A stretch of DNA of 64,000 nt from JAGOTP01 sp964600845 (GCA_964600845.1 CAZRJW010000001.1:1-64000); one strand, 5' to 3'; positions 40,333 through 49,749 are shown, counted from the first letter of the stretch. The notes: a model not told the origin generated them from the sequence alone. Made by a program: numbers and translations.

Positions 40333-42591
40333 ATGACAACCGAGACGTTTCGCGTTCACGGGATGCACTGCGCGAGTTGTCAGACGATTATTTCAAAAAA
40401 AGTGAAGGGGCTACCCGGCGTGGAGGCGTGTGACGTGAATTTTGCAACGGAAAAAGCGACCGTTCAAATGGCATCTGGCGATGCTCCCGTTGAACAAATC
40501 AATGAGCAGCTTGAGCCTCTTGGATACCGTTTTATCTCCGATGAAAAAACCAGTGATCATGCGGACCATCTCGGGATGAATCAAAGTGAGCACGAAAAAC
40601 TAAGAGAACTCGAAGAGCAGAAAGGGCGCGTTCAGTTTGTTCTCCCGATCGCTCTGATGGTTTTCGTCCTCATGATGTGGGACATCGCCGCTCGTTTGTT
40701 TCAGTCGATTCCGAATCTACCTCTACCGATGGAGTGGTTCAATATCCTGTCCTTTATTTTAGCCACCATTGTTATTTTCTGGGCAGGGAAACCCTTTATT
40801 CAAGGCTTCCTCACCTTTGTCCGTTACCGTACGGCAAATATGGATAGTCTGATTGGGATTGGAACGCTCGTAGCCTATGTCTATAGTTCACTGATCACCC
40901 TCGTTCCAGGCGTGCGCGAGCTGTTACAGGTACCGGAATACACCTATTTTGATGTGACGATCGTCGTCATCGGCTTTGTTTTGCTGGGGAAGTACCTCGA
41001 AGCCTGCTCTAAACTCCGCACCGGAGAAGCAATTCAAAAACTGCTCGGACTACAAGCAAAGACAGCGCTCGTCATTCGTGATGGCGCGGAAATAGAGATT
41101 CCGATCGATCAGGTTCAACTCGATGAGCGTATTCGGGTAAAGCCGGGAATGAAAATTCCCGTTGATGGGGAGATCGTGGAGGGATCAACCTCGATTGATG
41201 AATCCATGGTGACCGGCGAATCGATTCCCGTTGATAAGCAGAAGGGCGACGTGGTGATCGGTTCAACCATCAACAAACAAGGCAGCATCATTATCAAGGC
41301 GACAAAGATCGGATCGGATACGGTCTTATCGCAAATCATCTCACTGGTTGAACGAGCACAGGGGTCGAAAGCACCCATTCAAGCGATGGCAGATCGTATC
41401 TCTGGAATCTTTGTTCCAATCGTTCTTGTGATCGCCGCTCTCTCCTTTGTTCTGTGGCTAACGATTGGCTCCGCCTATCTCGGATTCTCAACCGCCTTCT
41501 CTTTCGGCCTCCTTTCGTTTGTAGGTGTATTGGTTATTGCGTGTCCATGCGCACTCGGTCTCGCAACCCCAACGGCGATCATCGTTGGCGTCGGAAGAGG
41601 AGCCGAGCACGGAATATTGATCAAAGATGCGGAAAGCTTGGAACGTCTTAGTCATGTCACAACCGTTGTCTTCGATAAAACAGGAACCATCACCCGTGGA
41701 GCGCCGGAAGTAACAGATGTTATGACGCTCGATGCAGCCTATGACGAGAAAACGCTGGTAGACCTTGCCGCGCGTTTAGAGAACCATTCCGAACATCCTC
41801 TGGCACAAGCCATCGTACGTAAAGCGGGAGACAGACCATCAGAAAACGTAGCGGAGTTTCAAGCGCTCGAAGGGATTGGAGTTGAAGGCTTACTTGATGG
41901 AAAACGAGTCATGGTGCGGAAACCGATAGATCAGAACTCCCCTCTCCAGGAAAAGATTATCCAGCTTCAGTCTCAGGGGAAGACTGTCGTTGTCGTCTGT
42001 GTCGATAAAAAAGAGGTTGGATTGATCGCGATCAGCGATACGATCAAAGAGGGGGCGAAAGAGGTCATTCACCGATTGCATCGCATGGGATTAAAGACGG
42101 TCATGCTAACAGGCGACAATGCACGAACAGGAGCCTATATCGCCAACCTAGTTGGTATTGAAACGGTGCTTGCGGAAGTGATGCCTCAGGAAAAGGCGGA
42201 TAAGATTAAAGCACTGCAGAACGCCGGGCAGCGGGTTGTGATGGTAGGCGATGGAATCAACGATGCACCCGCCTTGGTGCAGGCAGATGTTGGAATGGCG
42301 ATGGCAACGGGAACAGACGTCGCGATCGAGTCCGCGGGAATGACCCTCCTCGGAGGTGACATCGCAAAAATTCCTCAGGCCGTGAATCTTGCTCGCGCAA
42401 CCATGCGCACCGTGCGACAAAATTTATTTTGGGCCTTCATCTATAACCTCATCGGCATTCCACTCGCCTCCGGAATCCTCTACCCGTTCCTCGGCCTTCT
42501 TCTGAACCCCGTCTTTGCTGGGTTAGCAATGGCCTTTTCGAGTGTGTCCGTGGTGAGCAATTCCTTACGTCTTAAGACCAAGAAGCTCTGA
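40333..42591 (+). CDS. copA: Cu(+)-exporting P1B-type ATPase
   Basis: About 752 residues from ATG 40333 (MTTETFRVHGMHCASC). N-terminal heavy-metal domain with GMHCASC. Eight membrane spans. Metal-site motif CPCALGLATP (near residue 403), phosphorylation site DKTGTIT (near 447), hinge GDGINDAP (near 638), and TGES actuator motif. CPC plus the C-terminal SSVSVVSNSLRL (the TM8 M/S-x-x-S pattern) mark the Cu(I) subtype. It pumps cytosolic copper out. The upstream frame extension (40285) is not supported. Fourth partner in the csoR operon. Confidence 0.96.
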   Translation: MTTETFRVHGMHCASCQTIISKKVKGLPGVEACDVNFATEKATVQMASGDAPVEQINEQLEPLGYRFISDEKTSDHADHLGMNQSEHEKLRELEEQKGRVQFVLPIALMVFVLMMWDIAARLFQSIPNLPLPMEWFNILSFILATIVIFWAGKPFIQGFLTFVRYRTANMDSLIGIGTLVAYVYSSLITLVPGVRELLQVPEYTYFDVTIVVIGFVLLGKYLEACSKLRTGEAIQKLLGLQAKTALVIRDGAEIEIPIDQVQLDERIRVKPGMKIPVDGEIVEGSTSIDESMVTGESIPVDKQKGDVVIGSTINKQGSIIIKATKIGSDTVLSQIISLVERAQGSKAPIQAMADRISGIFVPIVLVIAALSFVLWLTIGSAYLGFSTAFSFGLLSFVGVLVIACPCALGLATPTAIIVGVGRGAEHGILIKDAESLERLSHVTTVVFDKTGTITRGAPEVTDVMTLDAAYDEKTLVDLAARLENHSEHPLAQAIVRKAGDRPSENVAEFQALEGIGVEGLLDGKRVMVRKPIDQNSPLQEKIIQLQSQGKTVVVVCVDKKEVGLIAISDTIKEGAKEVIHRLHRMGLKTVMLTGDNARTGAYIANLVGIETVLAEVMPQEKADKIKALQNAGQRVVMVGDGINDAPALVQADVGMAMATGTDVAIESAGMTLLGGDIAKIPQAVNLARATMRTVRQNLFWAFIYNLIGIPLASGILYPFLGLLLNPVFAGLAMAFSSVSVVSNSLRLKTKKL

Positions 42592-42592
42592 T

Positions 42593-43615
42593 ATGACACA
42601 AACGTTTACCTTTCATGTGAGCGGCATGCACTGTACTGCCTGTGTGATTCTTACCGAGAGTGAACTGAAAGAGGTACAGGGAATCACACACGCAAAAACC
42701 TCGCTCGCGGAGAAGCGCGTGGAAGTTACGGGAGAGTTTGGAGACCGGTCTCGGGAACAGGTTCTGAACGACTTGAACGTGGTATTGAAGCCACACGGGT
42801 ATTCCCTCTCACTAGAAGCGGAGAAGAGCCTCATTCGTTGGTCTGAGTTTACCTACGCACTTCCGATCTCCGCTCTCTTTGTCGTAGCGTTTATCCTCCT
42901 ACAAAAACTCGGGATCGTGAATTTGGTGAACACGGCAGACGTCACCTATGGAACCGCGTTTGTGATCGGTCTCATCGCCTCCGTTTCAACCTGTATGGCG
43001 GTGGTAGGTGGGATCGTTCTGTCTCTTTCGGCGAACTTCGCCAAGGAAGGTGACAAGGTACAGCCACAAACGCTGTTTCATGTCGGCCGCCTCGTTTCAT
43101 TCTTCCTCTTGGGTGGCGTCATTGGCCTATTGGGGTCGGTCTTTCAGCTTGGAGCAACGGGAACGTTTGTTCTTGGACTCGCCGTAGCCCTCGTCCTGCT
43201 TATTCTGGGGATCAATCTTCTCGATATCTTTCCCTGGGCGAAGAAGCTTCAGCCTACGATGCCAAAGGGTCTTGGAACCCGTGTCCACGGACTCAAAAAA
43301 GCAAATCACATTCTCACTCCGCTGGCTGTTGGAATCGTCACCTTCTTTCTCCCGTGCGGGTTCACCCAGTCCATACAAATCTACACGCTCACAACGGGGA
43401 GCTTTTTGAAGGGCGGGCTCACCATGTTCGCCTTTGCCTTGGGGACGCTGCCTGTTCTCGCACTCCTCAGCTTTAGCTCGCTCGGTATTCACAAAAAGGC
43501 CCAGTCTGCTATCTTTTTCAAAACGGCTGGATTGGTTGTCATCTTCTTCGCCATCTTCAACCTCATCAACACACTCGCCGGCGCGGGTCTCATCGATCCT
43601 GTCTTTAGCTTCTAA
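42593..43615 (+). CDS. HMA-domain / DsbD-like membrane protein (copper handling)
   Basis: 340 residues. The N-terminal heavy-metal domain has GMHCTACV and about 65 residues. Then come six or more membrane spans of the DsbD_2 / UreH-like type, with STCMAVVGGIVLSLSANF and FHVGRLVSFFLLGGVIG, and a Cys in FFLPCGFTQSIQIY. In relatives the two Cys in the membrane segments relay electrons or bind copper. Its place 1 nt after copA suggests copper delivery or reduction at the membrane. The fusion of a copper-binding domain to a DsbD-like channel is known in other copper operons, but the mechanism is not. Confidence 0.85.
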   Translation: MTQTFTFHVSGMHCTACVILTESELKEVQGITHAKTSLAEKRVEVTGEFGDRSREQVLNDLNVVLKPHGYSLSLEAEKSLIRWSEFTYALPISALFVVAFILLQKLGIVNLVNTADVTYGTAFVIGLIASVSTCMAVVGGIVLSLSANFAKEGDKVQPQTLFHVGRLVSFFLLGGVIGLLGSVFQLGATGTFVLGLAVALVLLILGINLLDIFPWAKKLQPTMPKGLGTRVHGLKKANHILTPLAVGIVTFFLPCGFTQSIQIYTLTTGSFLKGGLTMFAFALGTLPVLALLSFSSLGIHKKAQSAIFFKTAGLVVIFFAIFNLINTLAGAGLIDPVFSF

Positions 43616-43640
43616 CCCATTCGCACATTCAGTCGTTTCT

Positions 43641-44039
43641 ATGAACAAAGTCCTTATCGGTTCTATCGTGGTCATGGTGCTTGCGGTGAGTGGGATCTTC
43701 TTCCTTCTGCGTGGAGATAGGTCCACGTCCCCCATCGATCCAAGCGGGCAGACAAACGTTTCCGTCGTTGAGGGGAAGCAAGTGATTGAGATCAACGCTA
43801 AAGGCGGATATGCACCTCGAGTAACGCTCGCCAAAGCAAACACCCCGACGGTCATCAATGTTCAAACGAATGGGACCTTTGACTGCTCGTCCGCGCTGAC
43901 GATTCCCGCGATCGGATATCGCACCATGCTTCCCTCGTCAGGAACAACGCCAATTGAAATTCCTCCCCAGCAACCAGGAACGACGATCAAAGGAGTCTGC
44001 TCGATGGGAATGTACAATTTCACGGTCAACTTTAACTAA
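43641..44039 (+). CDS. Membrane-anchored cupredoxin-like protein
   Basis: 132 residues. An N-terminal anchor (about 4-24, GSIVVMVLAVSGIFFLL) is followed by a linker and a single beta-sandwich domain (about 45-132). It contains GYAPRVTLAKANTP, FDCSSALTIP and the C-terminal GVCSMGMYNFTVNF. The Cys and Met near the end are candidate copper ligands, and a Cys also sits in DCSSA. The EfeO/cupredoxin_1 family is the best match. Last gene of the csoR operon, likely to capture copper outside the cell. The longer frame from 43434 overlaps the previous gene and is rejected. Confidence 0.78.
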   Translation: MNKVLIGSIVVMVLAVSGIFFLLRGDRSTSPIDPSGQTNVSVVEGKQVIEINAKGGYAPRVTLAKANTPTVINVQTNGTFDCSSALTIPAIGYRTMLPSSGTTPIEIPPQQPGTTIKGVCSMGMYNFTVNFN

Positions 44040-44080
44040 CAAAAAACAAAAAACGGAAACTAACACCTTGAGTTCTTTCA

Positions 44081-44089
44081 TGGTAAAAT
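44081..44089 (+). promoter_or_regulatory. Extended -10 promoter of the lectin gene
   Basis: TGG-TAAAAT, an extended -10 (TGnTATAAT-type). The -10 ends 11 nt before the ATG at 44101, so the transcript should start within about 5 nt of the start codon. No -35 of good match is needed in this class. Confidence 0.65.
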
Positions 44090-44100
44090 AGGCGCAATCT

Positions 44101-46767
44101 ATGCGTACCTTTTTTTGTGATATCCCTCGCACAATTCTTCAAGTAGCGAGCGTGGCTTTTTTCATGGCATTTTCTACGCTCTTATTTGCTCCATCCGCAC
44201 ATGCAGAACTCTCTCTGACAAGCGGAACAAACGCCACCACAACACCGAACGTTGCAACGGCGATCACGGGTTTCCAAATCGTGGGAGCTTCTGCATCGAC
44301 AACACCCGTACAGCTACGGGTGAGTAATGGGAGTTTATCAATGCTTACTACCGATGGTCTTACATTTGCTGGAGCATCAACAGGAGGGACAATCAATTTT
44401 ACCGGAACAGTGGCAGATATTAACACCGCACTCGCCACATTACGCTATACCCGAGCCACCCTTGGAACGGATACCCTTGAAGTATCTCTTGTAAACGATG
44501 GGGAGGTATTCTTCACAGATAACGGTCACCTATACCAATTCATTTCTGGAAGCTATACCTGGGCACAAGCAAAGACAGCGGCTGAAGCACTGACCGCCTA
44601 CGGATCAAGCGGGTATCTTGCGACCATCGCCTCAAGTACAGAAAACACCTTTGTCTATGAACGCATCTCGGGTGATGGCTGGTTGGGTGCGACAGACGCA
44701 GCGATAGAAGACACCTGGATATGGGCAACTGGCCCTGAGACGGGAACAGCATTTTATTCTGGTCGAGGAGGCGCGGGCGGTGCGGCGATCGACGGCCGAT
44801 ACCATGGATGGGCCGACAATGAACCAAACGATCACGGTGTAGGCGAAGACTGTGGATACATGTATGCATCTCAAGATGGAGAATGGAACGACTTCCCCTG
44901 TTCAGCTATGCAGGGATACGTCGTTGAGTTTGGAGCCTCCGGAGACCTGCCCGAAGTGGTCGCCACAAATATCACCATTGTGACTGCGGATGTTCCTGCT
45001 ATCACCACCCTTTCACCAACCAGTGGAGCGACTGACGTCAGCCCGTCCACAAACCTGGTCATCGGCCTCAGCAAGAGCGTAACCGCGGAAACAGGAAATA
45101 TCCTGATCAAAAAGAGTTCAGATGATTCCACCGTTGCAACGATAGGTGTTGCGAGTGGACTCGTAACCGGAGGTGGCACAAACAGCATCACAATCAATCC
45201 CAGCGAAACACTCGATGATACAACCGAGTACTACATCCTCATCCCTGGCACGGGATTCGCAGACGAGGACGAGAATCTCTTCGAAGGAATCTCTGCAACA
45301 TCCACCTGGGCATTTACGACCGCGGATACAACCGGCCCGGTGATTACATCCGTTGCGACGTCAACGGTAACAACTTCGACACAAGTCATAACCTGGAACA
45401 CATCGGAACTAGCGTCCAGCAAAGTTGTCTACGGACCAACCGTCAACTTTGGAATGACAACCACCGAACAGAATACGTCTACGCGCATCCTCTCACACAG
45501 TATCGATCTTGAAGACCTCTTACCCTGTACAAGCTATCAATTTGCCGTTGTTTCGCGAGATTCATTCGGGAATAGTGCCACTTCAAGCAATGGCGGATTC
45601 ATTACTCCCGGTTGTACCGGAGATGGAGCCCCAGGTACCACCACATCGACAGCGATTACCGTAGCCGCCGGTGGTTCCACCAGTGTAGAAGAAGACGATC
45701 AAACACTCACTGTTACCGCTCCAAGCGGCTTCACACCTACTTCAACATCCGTAGTCATTCAAATAATGGCTATTCCAAATAGCGACGTCTTAACTGAGCT
45801 CGGTCGTCCTGCGCTCCTGCCGAATGAGGTTGGATCAATTGTGTTCGACGTGAAAGCGATCATAAATAATACAACGGTTCTTGATTCGTTCGATCAAGAA
45901 ATCACGATCACGTACACCTATCGTGATGAGGATATCACTCGCCTGGATGAATCTACCCTCTGGCTCTATCACCACCATGATGGCGCATGGCAACCACTCA
46001 GCGACTGCACGATCAACAGGAGTACAAATACGATCAGCTGCACAACTCCGAGTTTCTCTATTTTCGGCTTGTTCGGAGCTGTTCCAACTCCACGTCAAAC
46101 AACGGTCACCTCAGGGGGCATTCCCTGGTGGCACGTTGAACCAACTCTACTCCCCTCCATTGCCCCTTTCATCATCAATAACAACGCTTCTGATGCACCT
46201 GAAACAACTGATCCGCAGCTCACATTCACCTTCAACGCTGACCCAAAGACCGTCAGCGGGTATACCGCTTCTCTACGCCCCGACTTTGCATCCGCGAGCA
46301 TATTCCCCCTCAGCTATACGTCCTTCCGCCTCCCAAATACTCCTGGGACCTACCGTGTCTATCTAAAATACTACTCCATCACAGGAAAGCCTTCGCATAC
46401 ATTTTCACGACTTATTCATCTCGTAAAAACACCAACCACACCTATCACGACACCCTCTCCTAAGAAAGAGTTTACTTCTACCCCTTCGCTCTTTACACGC
46501 GTTCTTAAACTCGGGAGCATTGGGGAAGATGTGCAACGTCTTCAGCGCCTCCTGAATGACCGTGGCTTCACCATAAAAACATCGGGGGCTGGAAGTAAAG
46601 GAAATGAGACAACTGTCTACGGCCCATTAACCGCGGCAGCCCTTCTACGACTACAGGAAGCCTACGCAAGCTCGATTCTTGCTCCCATCGGACTACGACG
46701 TGGGACAGGAATAGTAGGCCCTTCAACCATCAGCTTCATCAATCAATTGATTCAGACAAAAAATTAG
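44101..46767 (+). CDS. Secreted C-type lectin / Ig-like / peptidoglycan-binding surface protein
   Basis: 888 residues. Signal peptide (about 1-36, SAHA). A beta domain to about 135 is followed by a C-type lectin fold: GHLYQFISGSYTWAQAKTAA, then GWADNEPNDH (the EPN sugar motif) and DGEWNDFPC (WND). Then a Big_5-type Ig domain (LSPTSGATDVSPSTNLVIGL), an Fn3-like domain (SSKVVYGPTVNFGMTT), a beta-rich segment, and a C-terminal peptidoglycan-binding domain (LKLGSIGEDVQRLQRLLNDRGF ... VYGPLTAAALLRLQEAY). It probably anchors in the cell wall and presents a lectin outward for attachment to other cells. Its promoter is the extended -10 at 44081. Confidence 0.88.
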   Translation: MRTFFCDIPRTILQVASVAFFMAFSTLLFAPSAHAELSLTSGTNATTTPNVATAITGFQIVGASASTTPVQLRVSNGSLSMLTTDGLTFAGASTGGTINFTGTVADINTALATLRYTRATLGTDTLEVSLVNDGEVFFTDNGHLYQFISGSYTWAQAKTAAEALTAYGSSGYLATIASSTENTFVYERISGDGWLGATDAAIEDTWIWATGPETGTAFYSGRGGAGGAAIDGRYHGWADNEPNDHGVGEDCGYMYASQDGEWNDFPCSAMQGYVVEFGASGDLPEVVATNITIVTADVPAITTLSPTSGATDVSPSTNLVIGLSKSVTAETGNILIKKSSDDSTVATIGVASGLVTGGGTNSITINPSETLDDTTEYYILIPGTGFADEDENLFEGISATSTWAFTTADTTGPVITSVATSTVTTSTQVITWNTSELASSKVVYGPTVNFGMTTTEQNTSTRILSHSIDLEDLLPCTSYQFAVVSRDSFGNSATSSNGGFITPGCTGDGAPGTTTSTAITVAAGGSTSVEEDDQTLTVTAPSGFTPTSTSVVIQIMAIPNSDVLTELGRPALLPNEVGSIVFDVKAIINNTTVLDSFDQEITITYTYRDEDITRLDESTLWLYHHHDGAWQPLSDCTINRSTNTISCTTPSFSIFGLFGAVPTPRQTTVTSGGIPWWHVEPTLLPSIAPFIINNNASDAPETTDPQLTFTFNADPKTVSGYTASLRPDFASASIFPLSYTSFRLPNTPGTYRVYLKYYSITGKPSHTFSRLIHLVKTPTTPITTPSPKKEFTSTPSLFTRVLKLGSIGEDVQRLQRLLNDRGFTIKTSGAGSKGNETTVYGPLTAAALLRLQEAYASSILAPIGLRRGTGIVGPSTISFINQLIQTKN

Positions 46768-46775
46768 TAAGGTGT

Positions 46776-47591
46776 ATGTTTTTAACGTTCTTTCATAAGC
46801 ACCATCTGACGGTACGCGTCCTACCGTGGCTCCTCGTAATTGCCTTTCTGAAGTACCTCTTGATGCACTTCGAATGGCAGCCGATCGCGTTGTCCGCGCT
46901 AGTGACGGCTGCGGTCTCAGCCGATGTTTTCTTATTAGGCTTCCTCATCGCCGGCTCTTTGCCTGAATACAAAGAAGCAGAACGCTTACCCGGAGAAGTC
47001 GCCGCCAGTTTAGACGCGATCACAGATGAGTGCCTCATTTTACGCGCGACAAAACCTACACAGCCAGAATCGGTACGCTGTCTTGAGCAGCTCTTGGCGC
47101 TCATCCAGAGCATCAAACAATCCCTGCATAAGAAGGCGTCGACCGGCGACGTCATGCAGTGCATTCGTAATTTGAATGAATCATTCGCCGCCTTTGAACC
47201 CCTAACCCAAGCCAACTTCATCGTTCGCTTGAAACAGGAACAACAAAATATTCGCCGCTTGATGCTGCGTATTCGAACGATTCGAGAAGTCGCATTCGTC
47301 TCAACGGGCTACGCCATCGGGGAAGTCTTCACCCTGATCATCGTCACCACCCTCCTCCTGACATCGATGGGAAGCACGTTTGCGAATTTCTTTTTCTGCC
47401 TTGGACTATCCTATCTTCTGATTTATATGATCGAGCTGGTCAAAGATCTTGATAATCCATTTCATTATCGTCCAGGCATCTCACAACACGACGAAACGGA
47501 CTGTACGCCGATTGAAGCGGTGGAACGGAAGATTCGTGCCGAGATACAGCCGAAGCAGCGCAAGACAAGTCGTGCTCGAGCTGCACGCTAA
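46776..47591 (+). CDS. Bestrophin-like (DUF4239) membrane protein
   Basis: 271 residues. N-terminal spans (about 12-60) are followed by a soluble helical region and two C-terminal spans (LIIVTTLLLTS and FFFCLGLSYLLIYMIELV). The signature KDLDNPFHYRPG after the last span matches DUF4239 bestrophin-like proteins, which may be ion channels. It begins 8 nt after the lectin gene and ends 10 nt before the convergent MerR gene. No strong functional link to its neighbours. Confidence 0.75.
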   Translation: MFLTFFHKHHLTVRVLPWLLVIAFLKYLLMHFEWQPIALSALVTAAVSADVFLLGFLIAGSLPEYKEAERLPGEVAASLDAITDECLILRATKPTQPESVRCLEQLLALIQSIKQSLHKKASTGDVMQCIRNLNESFAAFEPLTQANFIVRLKQEQQNIRRLMLRIRTIREVAFVSTGYAIGEVFTLIIVTTLLLTSMGSTFANFFFCLGLSYLLIYMIELVKDLDNPFHYRPGISQHDETDCTPIEAVERKIRAEIQPKQRKTSRARAAR

Positions 47592-47601
47592 TCAATCATC
47601 T

Positions 47602-48369
47602 CTATTTCTTCGGCTCGTTCCGTTCGATGAAATACATCATCCCCTCACTAAACACCTTCGCAAGACCTGAACGATAGTTTTCATAGTAGGCCGTGAAACG
47701 TGGATCATCTACATACATCTTTGCGAGGCCGCGATACATCTCGAAGTTTGGCTCATACCAGGTACTCAGTGACTTGAAGTGCTCGGCGATTAAGGCCTGA
47801 AACTCAGGACTCGTCGCCCCCTTATCCATCGTTACTGCAACCTTCTTCATGAAGACATCTGAATCGTGCTTGTACTTCTCAAGATCAGCCTTTGTCGTCT
47901 TAGAGTAGCGTTCCATTGACTGTTTATAGGCGTCCGTATTCCCCCAGCGCTGCTTCACTTCATCCGCGTATTGCTTCATCGTGTCTTCGCCAAAGGTCTC
48001 GTAGAGCTCCTTCATGTCTTGGTCGTCCATAGGTGTTTCTTGGTCTAGTTTTTTAAGAGTCATATCAATCGTCTTTATCAGCCCCGACAAACGTTTCTTT
48101 TTTAATTCAATCAATGCGCGATGGTCACATAATGCCTGGCGTAAATCGAACTCTGAAGAAGACAAGATGCGCTTAATCTCTTCAACGGAGAATTCAAGCT
48201 CGCGAAAAAACAGAATTTGCTGCAACAACAACAGCTCACGTTCTTCATAGACGCGATAGCCATTCTCCTGGATCGCTGACGGCTTCAATAACCCAACTTC
48301 ATCGTAATAATGAAGGGTTCGCACGCTGACGCCAGCAATCTTCGCTAGCTTGTTCACGGTATACGGCAT
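47602..48369 (-). CDS. MerR-family regulator with TipAS ligand domain
   Basis: 255 residues. The N-terminal winged helix (about 1-70: NKLAKIAGVSVRTLHYYDEVGLLKP ... GYRVYEE) is followed by a coiled-coil (about 75-115). The C-terminal domain is TipAS-like (EVKQRWGNTDAYKQSMERY). TipAS in Streptomyces binds thiopeptide antibiotics. MerR proteins activate promoters with long spacers by untwisting DNA. The gene's own promoter (48411-48441) has a palindrome between -35 and -10, so it is likely autoregulated. The rest of the regulon is unknown. Confidence 0.88.
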   Translation of the reverse strand: MPYTVNKLAKIAGVSVRTLHYYDEVGLLKPSAIQENGYRVYEERELLLLQQILFFRELEFSVEEIKRILSSSEFDLRQALCDHRALIELKKKRLSGLIKTIDMTLKKLDQETPMDDQDMKELYETFGEDTMKQYADEVKQRWGNTDAYKQSMERYSKTTKADLEKYKHDSDVFMKKVAVTMDKGATSPEFQALIAEHFKSLSTWYEPNFEMYRGLAKMYVDDPRFTAYYENYRSGLAKVFSEGMMYFIERNEPKK

Positions 48370-48410
48370 AGTTCTTGGATATGGGCGGGTGTCGACCTCA
48401 CCTGATACGA

Positions 48411-48441
48411 AGACTAAACTATGACGTTACGTAAGAGTCAA
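48411..48441 (-). promoter_or_regulatory. Autoregulatory MerR-type promoter
   Basis: Read leftward: TTGACT (48441-48436), then TTTAGT at 17-nt spacing or TAGTCT at 19-nt spacing (48416-48411). The spacer contains the perfect palindrome TTACGTAA (48427-48434). A 19-nt spacer is the MerR-type arrangement. Confidence 0.6.
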
Positions 48442-48482
48442 GACTGATCTTTCCCTACACTCCAGATCGCCTTTTTGTTATC

Positions 48483-49268
48483 ATGCGCGCAAATACCGCT
48501 ATGTTTAATCCAGAAATAAAAGGGGTTGCATCTCTCCCAAACGGACACGCCGATAGGGACGCCGTGGCTCGTCAAATACGCGAGGGACGAGAACATGATA
48601 AACAGAAAAAGTGGAAAGACATACGCAATGGCGCGATGTACTCGTATACCTTGCGAGGTGTGAGCGGAACGTTCGAACAGGTAAGATCCTTTGGTCAAAG
48701 TAAGGTTGTATTAGATATTGGAACGGGTTCTTCCAAAGGAATACAGGAGATCGCCCAGTCCCCTTTTGCAGAAGGTCTAAGTTTCAAAGCGACCTCTCTC
48801 ACACAGCACGAGGAACACGGAGTACATCTTCCAAAAAAAGATATTATTCTTACGTCTGCGGAGGTGTTGCGTGGCGTTCGACCAGCATCTATCGGCTGCA
48901 TCTTAGCCGTACGCTCGATCGGTTACACGGAACGACCAACGCAATTAATCGCGAGACTCGATCAGGTACTCGCAGAAGGCGGTTTTATTAAGGCCGTGTT
49001 CCCTAGCCTTTCGACTGAGCTCAAAGAACGGACGGGAAAAGAATTTGCGGATGCCTTCATCGCTCTTGGATATGACGTCGCTTATACTCCTGGAAAAGTC
49101 TTCAAGATATTCGTTACGGGCCAACTAGGGGGAGATGAGGTTCTCCTTGCACGAAAGCCTTACAAAGATCCTGCCGCAGATCCCCACCCTGTCTCCGCAA
49201 AAGAGATCCTCGCATTGGACCAGACTCATTCAGACTCAGAAGTCGCATTTTTGAAGAAGGTGGATTGA
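48483..49268 (+). CDS. SAM-dependent methyltransferase-fold protein
   Basis: 261 residues. Motif I reads VVLDIGTGSSKGIQEIA, the Gly-rich SAM-binding loop. ILTSAEVLRG and IGCILAVRSIGY fit motifs II/post-II of a class I fold, and LDQVLAEGGFIKAVFPS fits motif III. The fold is thus a Rossmann methyltransferase; substrate unknown. An N-terminal charged region (about 25-50) is separate. Its TGA stop is overlapped by the -35 of the next gene's promoter. Confidence 0.72.
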   Translation: MRANTAMFNPEIKGVASLPNGHADRDAVARQIREGREHDKQKKWKDIRNGAMYSYTLRGVSGTFEQVRSFGQSKVVLDIGTGSSKGIQEIAQSPFAEGLSFKATSLTQHEEHGVHLPKKDIILTSAEVLRGVRPASIGCILAVRSIGYTERPTQLIARLDQVLAEGGFIKAVFPSLSTELKERTGKEFADAFIALGYDVAYTPGKVFKIFVTGQLGGDEVLLARKPYKDPAADPHPVSAKEILALDQTHSDSEVAFLKKVD

Positions 49269-49293
49269 CATTCTCTACATAAAAGATTATAAA
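49265..49293 (+). promoter_or_regulatory. Promoter of the 130-residue membrane protein gene
   Basis: TTGACA (49265-49270), 17-nt spacer, TATAAA (49288-49293): near-consensus. The -35 overlaps the stop of the methyltransferase gene, as at 10745. Confidence 0.85.
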
Positions 49294-49356
49294 TCCGAAC
49301 TGTCCTTTGGATTCTCTCACGATGGATCGACAACCCCAAACGCGAGGCCGATAGCA

Positions 49357-49749
49357 ATGCTGCATGACATCCTGACCTTCATCAGCCAGAACGACTTCAT
49401 CATCTTCCTCCTCCTGCTCGCCTTCGGCGGCGGGATCGGGGCGTTCATCTCGCAAACTGTCAAGGCACGTCAACAACGCAAGGAGCGCGAGGCTCAACGC
49501 AAGCACGAACTGGCGGTCCTCGCGGAGAAGCGACAGATCGCCGAAGCTACGGGGGACGCCATCAAGCTCCTCCTGGTCGACAGGGACCTGGGCGCCGACT
49601 TCGACCGCAGGCTCCATGAAGCCCTCGCCCTGCAGGCCAAGACACCGCAGAACGGAGGTGTCCGAATCGCGCCCGAAGGGGCAGAGGAAGAAGGGCAGCC
49701 CGCAGATCCCGTCGAAGGCAACGACCAGCGCCGCAAGGCGCGCCGGTAG
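49357..49749 (+). CDS. Single-span membrane protein with charged coiled-coil tail (GC-rich orphan)
   Basis: 130 residues. One membrane span (about 12-34, FIIFLLLLAFGGGIGAFI) is followed by a Lys/Arg/Glu-rich coiled coil (VKARQQRKEREAQRKHEL) and a disordered acidic-basic tail ending in RRKARR. I do not recognise the family. A GAGG site lies 9 nt before the ATG. Codons are rich in G/C thirds, unlike the methyltransferase before it. Own promoter (49265) and own terminator-like hairpin (49794). Confidence 0.65.
   Translation: MLHDILTFISQNDFIIFLLLLAFGGGIGAFISQTVKARQQRKEREAQRKHELAVLAEKRQIAEATGDAIKLLLVDRDLGADFDRRLHEALALQAKTPQNGGVRIAPEGAEEEGQPADPVEGNDQRRKARR

Noticed and set aside
43127..43858. 243-residue frame antisense to the HMA-DsbD gene and cupredoxin gene
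   Set aside because: It is the shadow of two well-supported genes on the other strand, with no domain.
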